Source: a virus. Taken from it: 32,116 nt of DNA. The notes under the pieces were generated by a model. It had not been told where the DNA came from. It did no database searches and saw only the letters and a list, made by a program, of their open reading frames with translations. Location: IMG/VR virus record IMGVR_UViG_3300044527_000317, positions 1-32,116 of that record; one strand, given 5' to 3'. Below, piece by piece: positions 17,191 to 22,223 of this stretch. A program made the position numbers and the translations under genes. Position 1 is the stretch's first letter, and every line of letters begins with the position of its first letter.

Positions 17191-17551
17191 ACGTGCCTCC
17201 CAGGTAGGCGATGATGATCTCGATCGCCTCGTCGGCGCCACGCGCCACGGCGACGGCGTAGCCCTCGGCGCGCAGCGCGTCCATCCAGCCGTGCTGGTCG
17301 GCACTGACCTGGCCGCCCTTGCGGCGCTTCATCTCGATCCACAGGCCGTGGTACGGCGCCACGGCCACGGGCAGCAGCAGATCGGGCACGCCGGGGCGCA
17401 CGCCGAGGCGGCGCAGTCGCGCGGCCGTTGCGATGTGCCGCTGGCCGCCGTTCGGCACGTGCAGCAGCAGCCTGGCGCGCGCGTCGGCGAGCGCATATCC
17501 TTCGCACCACGCCACCACGGCGAGCTGCTCGGTGTCCTCGGTCGGGATCAT
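17180..17551 (-). CDS. VRR-NUC family nuclease
   Basis: 123 residues. The PD-(D/E)xK nuclease core is clear: HVPNGGQR (31-38), GVPDLLLPV (54-62, Asp57), WIEMKRRKGG (71-80, Glu73 and Lys75), then QHGWMDALRAEGYAVAVARG with Gln86. Stand-alone VRR-NUC proteins of this size are frequent in phages and are structure-specific endonucleases that cut branched DNA such as flaps and Holliday junctions, metal-dependent. The ATG at 17551 overlaps the preceding stop (4 bp), indicating coupling to the Mom-like gene. It probably resolves branched replication intermediates before packaging. The family is firm; the substrate is inferred. Confidence 0.88.
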   Translation of the reverse strand: MIPTEDTEQLAVVAWCEGYALADARARLLLHVPNGGQRHIATAARLRRLGVRPGVPDLLLPVAVAPYHGLWIEMKRRKGGQVSADQHGWMDALRAEGYAVAVARGADEAIEIIIAYLGGTYAQ

Positions 17552-18207
17552 AGCAGGGCTCCTTGCATGACTGCCGCGCGCGTGGCGCGGATGCGGATTG
17601 CACGCGGGTTGATGGCAGACAGTCGGCGGATGTGACTGTCCTGTGCCTCGGTCAGTGGCGCCAGGCGATGCGCGAACGTCTCGATGCCGCGCGCGTTGCG
17701 GCGCATCAGCTGGAACCGCGCGACGCGGTAGATATAGCCGCTGTGCACGCGAGTGTCGCAGTAGGACACGAGCATCCGCAGCTGGTAGGGCTGCGTGACA
17801 TCGATCGGCGGCAGGTGCTGCAGCCAGTCGTAGTGGACGCGCTGCATCAGGGCGCGGATCAGCGTGCTGGCGCCGCGCTCGACGTGATGCGTGCCGTCGC
17901 GCTGCACGCGCGGATCGAGCCACACGCGGGCGAGGTTCAGCAGCTCCCAGCGATCGTACTGCGCGCGCCCGCTGTCCACGTCGGCGGCGCTGCCGTACGT
18001 CAGGCGCGATGCCCGGTCATAGCACGCCGTCGACTCCAGCCGCGACACGATGAGCGTGCCGACCGGCTCCTCGATCGCCGCGTGACGCACGATGTAGGCC
18101 ATCGGCGAGCACGTGTCATGCACGCGCTGGTGCAGGTAGTGGTGCGCGACCACAGTGGCCTGCGCCCAGCGCTGCTCGGCGCGCGTGGCGAGGTGCAGCG
18201 TCAGCAT
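17548..18207 (-). CDS. Mom-like DNA base modification protein (GNAT-related)
   Basis: 219 residues, starting one base after the lysozyme-like gene stop. Three blocks match my memory of the Mu Mom family, a GNAT-fold group that modifies adenine in phage DNA: HHYLHQ at 22-27, ELLNLARVWLDP at 88-99, and LVSYCDTRVHSGYIYRVARF at 146-165 (family pattern 'hSyaD....H.G.iYra..F'). Between the last two lies a helix with ASTLIRALMQRV, matching the 'S..i..a...i' helix. In Mu, Mom converts adenine to N6-(methylcarbamoyl)adenine and blocks restriction. The chemistry here is not proven and could differ. Neighbours are a nuclease and DNA-binding proteins. A plain acetyltransferase acting on a protein or small molecule is the alternative. 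Confidence 0.75.
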   Translation of the reverse strand: MLTLHLATRAEQRWAQATVVAHHYLHQRVHDTCSPMAYIVRHAAIEEPVGTLIVSRLESTACYDRASRLTYGSAADVDSGRAQYDRWELLNLARVWLDPRVQRDGTHHVERGASTLIRALMQRVHYDWLQHLPPIDVTQPYQLRMLVSYCDTRVHSGYIYRVARFQLMRRNARGIETFAHRLAPLTEAQDSHIRRLSAINPRAIRIRATRAAVMQGALL

Positions 18208-18208
18208 C

Positions 18209-18532
18209 TCACCACCAGCCTTGTCGCTGCCATGCGCGCCACGCGGCGCACAGGTCGCCGTAGCGGCCATCGGCGTAGTCCATGAACCATCGGGTCTGGT
18301 CTGGCACCATCCACGGCCGTGGTGGTGCCCCGTGCGTCGGCATGTGGCGCTGCGCCAGGCCGACGCTGGCGCCGGCATCGCCGAGCGCCTGCGGCACCCA
18401 GCGCGACTCGCGCTCGATGATCGCGTCGAGGCACGGGTACTCGCTCTCGCGCCCGGCGATGGCCAGCGTCCACCACACGTCGAGCTGGTCGACGGTGCGG
18501 ACTTCGGCGGGCGGCGGCGGGGGTGGAACCAT
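18209..18532 (-). CDS. Small lytic-transglycosylase / lysozyme-like protein
   Basis: 107 residues from the ATG at 18532. After MVPPPPPPAEV comes CLDAIIERESRWVPQA (Glu42 the likely catalytic acid), then GDAGASVGLAQRH (51-63), which follows the lysozyme-superfamily pattern 'E(S)xW.p.A....a.GL.Q'. The end, DYADGRYGDLCAAWRAWQRQ, matches the closing helix of phage transglycosylase-like proteins. It has no signal peptide or membrane segment. Its place in the leftward, presumably early unit, away from the amidase and holin genes, is unusual; it may act in the cell or be packaged. The long open frame upstream is shadow of the neighbouring gene. Confidence 0.7.
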   Translation of the reverse strand: MVPPPPPPAEVRTVDQLDVWWTLAIAGRESEYPCLDAIIERESRWVPQALGDAGASVGLAQRHMPTHGAPPRPWMVPDQTRWFMDYADGRYGDLCAAWRAWQRQGWW

Positions 18533-18588
18533 GATGCACCTCCGGGCTGTAGGGCCGCTCAGACGGCCCAGGATCGACGAAACGGTGA

Positions 18589-18612
18589 AGCCCGGGCGAT
18601 GATGCCCGGGCT
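18589..18612. other. Perfect 9-bp hairpin between two leftward genes
   Basis: AGCCCGGGC (18589-18597), loop GATGAT, then GCCCGGGCT (18604-18612). A second hairpin, GGGCCG / CGGCCC, lies just below at 18552-18569. Neither is followed by a T-run on the minus strand, so they are not typical intrinsic terminators. They separate the 129-residue gene from the lysozyme-like gene and may tune expression or mRNA decay. Confidence 0.55.
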
Positions 18613-18627
18613 CTGGCAGCGTGGCGC

Positions 18628-19017
18628 TCACATCCGCACGGGGCGGCGCACGTGGATCTCGACGCGCCAGTTGAGCGGCACCGCGCGCAGCACCTCGTAC
18701 AGCGCCCGCGCCTCGGGCTCCGGCAGGCTCAGCGACACCGTGCGGATGTCGCCGCTGCGGGCGTTGCGCCAGCCGAGGATGCCCCAGCGCTCGCGCAGCA
18801 TGTCGCGGATCAGCGCCAGGCGCTGGCGCGGCAGCTCGACCACGACGCGGTCCCACGTCGCATCGCCCGGCATCGCGCCCAGGCAGGTGGCGAGGACGGC
18901 AGTGCTCATCGAATTGGCCTCGGCGTCGGTCCACGGGCGCCACGTGGTCACGGTGATGGTGGCGATCAGCTGCCAGTCCGGGACGATCTGCGTGCTGCTG
19001 GTGGTCGTGGTCGTCAT
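18628..19017 (-). CDS. Unknown 129-residue protein
   Basis: Starts MTTTTTSSTQIVPDW, then a beta segment LIATITVTTWRPWTDAEANS, a helical middle (ALIRDMLRERWGILGW), and ends VSLSLPEPEARALYEVLRAV with a basic strand IHVRRPVRM. No recognisable motif, signal or membrane segment. The start codon lies inside copy A of the 72-bp repeated cassette, which supplies its ribosome site GAGAGGAGC. The same cassette precedes two other leftward genes, so the three share one translation signal. Confidence 0.7.
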   Translation of the reverse strand: MTTTTTSSTQIVPDWQLIATITVTTWRPWTDAEANSMSTAVLATCLGAMPGDATWDRVVVELPRQRLALIRDMLRERWGILGWRNARSGDIRTVSLSLPEPEARALYEVLRAVPLNWRVEIHVRRPVRM

Positions 19018-19083
19018 GGCGGTGCTCCTCTCGTGGTGCGTGGGGCGCCACAGCGGCGCCCCTCTCGCGAAGGTGGTCAGCGG
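19012..19083 (-). repeat. 72-bp intercistronic cassette, copy A
   Basis: One of three near-identical 72-bp copies. Read leftward it holds the end of the 95-residue gene (stop at 19077-19079), a perfect hairpin GGGGCGCC / GGCGCCCC (arms 19055-19062 and 19042-19049, 5-nt loop), the ribosome site GAGAGGAGC and the start codon of the next gene. Copy A differs from B and C at a GAA instead of GGC near its distal end. No T-run follows the hairpin. Confidence 0.9.
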
Positions 19084-19364
19084 TTCAGGTACTGCAGATC
19101 GTTGCCGACCTGCCAGCGGTACTCGCGATCGTCATCGGCGACCGGGTCGGGATCGTTGTAGTCGCCCACGAGCCCGTGCCGCACGATGTCGATCGTCAGC
19201 CATGGCTTCAGGGTCCACGGCAGCTTCACCAGGTAGTCGACGATATACCGGCGCGGCACCAGGGTCGACTCCTCGAGCTCGTCGATGATGATCTCCATCG
19301 CGGCTCGATCCTCGGGGTCTGCCCACAGGCGGTACATGGCGTCCTGAACGATGTCTTGCGTCAT
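19077..19364 (-). CDS. Unknown acidic 95-residue protein
   Basis: Starts MTQDIVQDAMYRLWADPEDR; helical and acidic with EIIIDELEESTLVPRRYIVD and DYLVKLPWTLKPWLTIDIV, ending DDDREYRWQVGNDLQYLNR. No known motif. The ATG at 19364 lies in copy B of the 72-bp cassette, with the ribosome site GAGAGGAGCACCGCC. Small acidic proteins in early phage units often bind and inhibit host proteins or mimic DNA, but nothing in the sequence proves that here. Confidence 0.7.
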   Translation of the reverse strand: MTQDIVQDAMYRLWADPEDRAAMEIIIDELEESTLVPRRYIVDYLVKLPWTLKPWLTIDIVRHGLVGDYNDPDPVADDDREYRWQVGNDLQYLNR

Positions 19365-19430
19365 GGCGGTGCTCCTCTCGTGGTGCGCGGGGCGCCACAG
19401 CGGCGCCCCTCTCGCGGCGGTGGTCAGCGG
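19359..19430 (-). repeat. 72-bp intercistronic cassette, copy B
   Basis: Same layout as the other copies: stop codon of the 110-residue gene, perfect 8-bp hairpin (19389-19396 with 19402-19409, loop ACAGC on the plus strand), GAGAGGAGC ribosome site, start codon at 19364. It differs from copies A and C by a C for T substitution just before the hairpin (GTGCGCGG against GTGCGTGG). Confidence 0.9.
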
Positions 19431-19756
19431 GCGATGCGAGCGGTCAGGATGGCGTCGACCTCGTCGGCGTGCTCGGTGGCGATCGTCAGCAGGGACGCCA
19501 GGCGGGCGTGCAGCCGATCGATCTGGGCGCCGCTGCGCGCGTCGGTCGACCACTGCAGCAGGCGCAGCTCGCGGCAGATGTCGATCGCCTCCATCGACAG
19601 GTCCTCCGTGGCCTCGGCGAGCGCGTAGGCGGCATCGGCGTCGGCGCTATCGCTGTCATCGCACAGCTCGTAGACCTCGGCGCTCGCGTCGCTGGCGCGA
19701 TCGCACAGTTCGCGGATGACGTCACGGATGTCCTCGGGGTGCTGCATGGTCGTCAT
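19424..19756 (-). CDS. Unknown acidic helical 110-residue protein
   Basis: Starts MTTMQHPEDIRDVIRELCDR at 19756 (a second ATG at codon 4 is possible). Strongly acidic and almost all helical: ASAEVYELCDDSDSADADAA, YALAEATEDLSMEAIDICREL, RLHARLASLLTIATEHADEV. No domain recognised. Its translation start is in copy C of the 72-bp cassette. Content and company suggest a small early protein that may act through protein contacts. Confidence 0.7.
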   Translation of the reverse strand: MTTMQHPEDIRDVIRELCDRASDASAEVYELCDDSDSADADAAYALAEATEDLSMEAIDICRELRLLQWSTDARSGAQIDRLHARLASLLTIATEHADEVDAILTARIAR

Positions 19757-19822
19757 GGCGGTGCTCCTCTCGTGGTGCGTGGGGCGCCACAGCGGCGCCC
19801 CTCTCGCGGCGGTGGTCAGCGG
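19751..19822 (-). repeat. 72-bp intercistronic cassette, copy C
   Basis: Third copy, between the 158-residue gene (stop at 19816-19818) and the 110-residue gene (start at 19756). Hairpin arms are 19781-19788 and 19794-19801 around ACAGC. All three copies include both the last codon or two of the upstream gene and the first codons of the downstream one. Confidence 0.9.
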
Positions 19823-20292
19823 GCGGTGCGGCGGCGCGGCATCGGCGGGTTCGGCAGGCGGACATCGTAGGCGACCGGCGCGGCGACCGGGGCGGGAGCG
19901 CTGCGCTGCTCGCTGCTCACCACCGGGGCGACCGAGGCGCGGGCGGCGCGGCGCCGCGGCAGCGCCGGGCTCGGCAGGCGCACATCGTAGGCGACCGGCG
20001 CGGCGGCGACGACCGGCGCGGCGACCGTCTCGACGATCGGGGCGACCTTGACCTCCAGCTGCGCCAGCAGCTGCAGGTACGTCGCGGTGAGCTGCGTCTG
20101 CGCCAGGCGGGCGCGGCGCAGCTGGCGGTTCGCCTGGTCCATCGCGGCGCTGCGCGTCAGGCTGTCGGCGACGATCGCGGCGGCGCGCTCGATCGCGTAC
20201 AGCGCGTCCAGCTCGGCGGCGGATGCAGCGGCGAGTTCCTGTCGAACGATGTCCAGCGTGCCGTCGATGATCGTCTGCGTCGTGCTGCTCAT
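19816..20292 (-). CDS. Unknown 158-residue protein with C-terminal duplicate, first gene after the internal leftward promoter
   Basis: The N-terminal 85 residues are helical (IIDGTLDIVRQELAAASAAE, RQLRRARLAQTQLTATYLQL), probably coiled coil. The C-terminal half is Ala/Pro/Val-rich with a duplicated motif: APVAYDVRLPSPALPRRRAA at about 96-115 and APVAYDVRLPNPPMPRRRTA at the very end, each ending in a basic cluster. Such a disordered basic tail could bind nucleic acid. GGAGGGCACAGCC precedes the ATG. The promoter at 20343-20371 would start transcription about 44 nt upstream. No family recognised. Confidence 0.72.
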   Translation of the reverse strand: MSSTTQTIIDGTLDIVRQELAAASAAELDALYAIERAAAIVADSLTRSAAMDQANRQLRRARLAQTQLTATYLQLLAQLEVKVAPIVETVAAPVVAAAPVAYDVRLPSPALPRRRAARASVAPVVSSEQRSAPAPVAAPVAYDVRLPNPPMPRRRTAR

Positions 20293-20342
20293 GGCTGTGC
20301 CCTCCAGGTGCCCCGGGGTCTCTCTCTCGCCCCGACACCAGA

Positions 20343-20371
20343 AGAATACCAGACTGGTACACGATTGTCAA
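20343..20371 (-). promoter_or_regulatory. Leftward sigma70-type promoter
   Basis: On the minus strand TTGACA (20371-20366), a 17-bp spacer, then TATTCT (20348-20343). This is close to the bacterial consensus and is the best promoter in the window. It would drive the block from 20292 down to 16045. The transcript would begin with a GTGTCGGGGCGA segment that closely resembles the leader downstream of the leftward promoter near 24950, which suggests a duplicated promoter-leader unit. Confidence 0.85.
20347..20359. promoter_or_regulatory. Operator-like palindrome in the internal leftward promoter
   Basis: TACCAG A CTGGTA is a perfect 6-bp dyad with one central base. It covers part of the -10 element and most of the spacer of the promoter at 20343-20371, exactly where a repressor would block RNA polymerase. 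The half-site differs from the TTGTGC sites of the main divergent promoter, so a different regulator would be expected, for example one of the nearby HTH proteins. Confidence 0.6.
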
Positions 20372-20373
20372 TA

Positions 20374-20400
20374 GGGTTTAGGGGGTTTTTTGGGGGGATT
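20374..20400 (+). other. G/T-rich tract upstream of the internal leftward promoter
   Basis: The plus strand has runs of three, five and six G separated by T-rich spacers (AGGGTTTAGGGGG, T6, then G6 and ATTTT). It lies between the HTH gene's end and the -35 box. The minus strand is correspondingly C/A-rich and could act as an upstream promoter element or slow leftward polymerase. A palindrome ACGAGTTTT C AAAACTCGT (20405-20423) overlaps the HTH gene's stop beside it and might end leftward transcription. Confidence 0.45.
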
Positions 20401-20412
20401 TTCCACGAGTTT

Positions 20413-21018
20413 TCAAAACTCGTCGGATTCCTCCGCCAATTTGCCCCAGCGCTGGCACAGCAGCAGGACATTCTCGGGCTGGCAGCCATACTGGCGCGCG
20501 ATGTCGGACCACGTCGCGCCCTCCTCGCGCAGCGCCATCCACTGGCGCACGCGCTCGAGCGTCCCGTCGCGTGGGCCAATGCTGTGCTGGCGCTCCGCCT
20601 TCAGCCCCAGACGGCGCAGGGCGTGGTAAATCGTCGCCGGATGGCGCTGGACCTCCGCCGCGATGTCGACCACGCGCACGCCGTCGAGCGCCATCTGGCG
20701 AATCTGCTCCACCTGCGCGGCGGTCACGCGCGGTGTGCGTCCGCCCCGGTCGTTCGGCTGCCGTGGCGCGACTGGCCGGCGCCAGCGCTTGACCGTCGAG
20801 AACCCGATGCCCAGCGTTCGGGCGATCTCGGCGCAGCCGATGCCGTCGTCGGCCATCTGGGCGATCCGATCGCGCGTCGCCTGCGACAGCGGTGGCGCAC
20901 TGCGCCGCCGGCTCGGTGGCCGCACGCCTGCCGCCGCGGACTCGGCGCGCTCGACGGCCTCGGCGGCGTCCTTCTTGGCGCGGTAGCGCTGGTATGCGCT
21001 CGGCAGCTCCCACGTCAT
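20413..21018 (-). CDS. Protein with three helix-turn-helix modules
   Basis: 201 residues. Three HTH-like modules: about 44-80 (RIAQMADDGIGCAEIARTLG, then FSTVKRWRR), about 97-137 (QIRQMALDGVRVVDIAAEVQ, then PATIYHALRR) and about 155-192 (REEGATWSDIARQYGCQPEN). The first two resemble homeodomain-like modules of resolvases and transposases, but no catalytic domain is attached. The start overlaps the DUF1599-like gene by ATGA, with GGGAGG upstream. As the last gene before the internal promoter it could be the regulator that binds the palindrome there. A replication or packaging role is also possible. Confidence 0.75.
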   Translation of the reverse strand: MTWELPSAYQRYRAKKDAAEAVERAESAAAGVRPPSRRRSAPPLSQATRDRIAQMADDGIGCAEIARTLGIGFSTVKRWRRPVAPRQPNDRGGRTPRVTAAQVEQIRQMALDGVRVVDIAAEVQRHPATIYHALRRLGLKAERQHSIGPRDGTLERVRQWMALREEGATWSDIARQYGCQPENVLLLCQRWGKLAEESDEF

Positions 21019-21434
21019 ACGTCACCTCCCAGCATCATCGATCCCAGCACACAGTAGCCGACCAGGTCGCGCAGCGTGTCGACGATCGCGTCGTGCGTGA
21101 CGCGGCTGGGCTCGGCGCGGCTCAGCGTGTCGAGCCGCGCGGCCTTGTCGCTGATGCGCACGACGATCCCCAGCTGCCCGTGCCACTGCTGGTTCACGGG
21201 CCCGTACTGCGCCCGCCGCAGCAGCAGCAGATCGATCAGGCCCTGCCGATCCCACGCATCGACGCCGCGCAGCCTGGCGATGGCCCAGCGCCCGAGCACG
21301 TGGTAGCACTCGTCGAGCGTCCCGACGCTGGGCAGCTTCTGCCGGCGCAGCAGCGTCAGGGCGTCGGCGGGATCGCCGCGGCCCTTCCAGTCCTCCATGC
21401 CCATCAGGGCAATCTCGATGCGCTCATGATGCAC
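21015..21434 (-). CDS. DUF1599-like (nucleotide-modification-associated) protein
   Basis: 139 residues from a GTG at 21434, chosen because GGGGAGG lies 6 nt before it. The second half carries the pattern I associate with DUF1599 / nucleotide modification associated domain 1: AQYGPVNQQW (75-84), GIVVRISDKAARLDTLSRAE (89-108), and DTLRDLVGYCVLGSMML (119-135). The order 'YG..N..W, RI.DK..RL, D...Dl.gY' suggests an all-helical fold with an acidic metal site, perhaps acting on nucleotides. The biochemical role is not established. Its start overlaps the upstream HTH gene by 11 nt and its stop overlaps the next start by 4 nt. Confidence 0.65.
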   Translation of the reverse strand: MHHERIEIALMGMEDWKGRGDPADALTLLRRQKLPSVGTLDECYHVLGRWAIARLRGVDAWDRQGLIDLLLLRRAQYGPVNQQWHGQLGIVVRISDKAARLDTLSRAEPSRVTHDAIVDTLRDLVGYCVLGSMMLGGDV

Positions 21435-21753
21435 GGTCGACCTCCCCGAGCTGTCGCACGATCCGCACCACGGTGGCGCGGTGGATCTGCAGGTTCGCGG
21501 CGATGCGGCGCGTCGAGACGCCGAGGCGATGCTGGTGCAGCACGTCCTGCACCACCTCGGGCGACTGGCGCGTCGTCGAGACGCGCCGATCCTCGTACAC
21601 GTCGGCCCACGCAATGCCCGCGCGGAGCGACTCGCGCTGCATGCGGTACATGGTGGCCTGTCGGCTGATGCCCCAGGCCTGGGCGATGCGCTGCGCGGCG
21701 ATCCCGCCGCGATACAGGCGCAGCGCCTCGGCGTCGGTCATGTCACGATTCAC
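21424..21753 (-). CDS. Double HTH DNA-binding protein
   Basis: 109 residues from a GTG at 21753, with GAGGAG 4 nt upstream; an ATG at 21741 is the alternative start. Two HTH modules are visible: RLYRGGIAAQRIAQAWGISR followed by ATMYRMQRE, and VVQDVLHQHRLGVSTRRIAA followed by RATVVRIVRQ. There is no catalytic domain. Its start overlaps the zinc-ribbon gene by 11 nt, the same overlap length seen at 21424-21434 and 17180-17190. It may be a regulator of the phage units or a replication accessory protein. No specific family recognised. Confidence 0.7.
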   Translation of the reverse strand: MNRDMTDAEALRLYRGGIAAQRIAQAWGISRQATMYRMQRESLRAGIAWADVYEDRRVSTTRQSPEVVQDVLHQHRLGVSTRRIAANLQIHRATVVRIVRQLGEVDRAS

Positions 21754-22216
21754 GGTTCTCCTCCATCCAGTCATACGAGTCGATGATCCGGCGATAGCGC
21801 AGCAGGGCGTCGTCGTGGCGCTGCGTCATGGCCAGCCACGCGCGCAGGCCGTCGTAGTACGGGCGCAGCTCGACGTGCGCGCGCATCGTGGCGCGCAGCC
21901 GGGCCTCATCGGTGCCCAGCATCACGGCCGTCGTCACGCGCTGCCAGCGCTCGAGGTGCTCCTGCGGCAGCTCGGCGATCAGCGTCAGCCACCGCTGCGA
22001 CTGAAGCTCGATCTGCGCCACCAGCTCGGCCATGGCCTGCTGCGCGATGGCGCGCTGCGTGGTGTCCGCAGCGCACGGCTCGCACAGGTCGATGCCGTCG
22101 AGGAACACGCGCGGGCGCGCCTGGCCGCAGACCACGCAGCGCACGCGGTAGGCTGGGGGCGCTGGCGCCCCCATCGTCGGCGGAAACAGGTCCTCGTTCG
22201 TGTGTTTGCGGCGCAT
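21743..22216 (-). CDS. Zinc-ribbon helical protein of unknown function
   Basis: 157 residues. Cys27/Cys30 (CVVC) and Cys45/Cys48 (CEPC) form a likely zinc ribbon of the kind 'RCVVCGQ..P......LC.PC'. The rest is helical and acidic/basic mixed: AMAELVAQIELQSQRWLTLI, LERWQRVTTAVMLGTDEAR, RRIIDSYDWMEENRES. It starts 8 nt after the clamp stop. The zinc-ribbon-plus-helix layout would suit a small replication or transcription factor, but nothing more specific is visible. Confidence 0.7.
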   Translation of the reverse strand: MRRKHTNEDLFPPTMGAPAPPAYRVRCVVCGQARPRVFLDGIDLCEPCAADTTQRAIAQQAMAELVAQIELQSQRWLTLIAELPQEHLERWQRVTTAVMLGTDEARLRATMRAHVELRPYYDGLRAWLAMTQRHDDALLRYRRIIDSYDWMEENRES

Positions 22217-22223
22217 GATGCCC

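Noticed and set aside
18201-18539. 112-residue minus-strand frame over the lysozyme-like gene
   Set aside because: Its product is Arg-rich with no motif, while the other frame has a clear lysozyme-like signature and proper gene junctions.
19042-19062. GGGGCGCC/GGCGCCCC hairpins as intrinsic terminators
   Set aside because: No T-run follows on either strand in any of the three copies, and the hairpins sit just before ribosome sites.
20413-21018. Resolvase or transposase call for the triple-HTH protein
   Set aside because: Its HTH modules resemble those of resolvases and transposases, but there is no catalytic serine-recombinase or DDE domain, and no inverted terminal repeats flank it.
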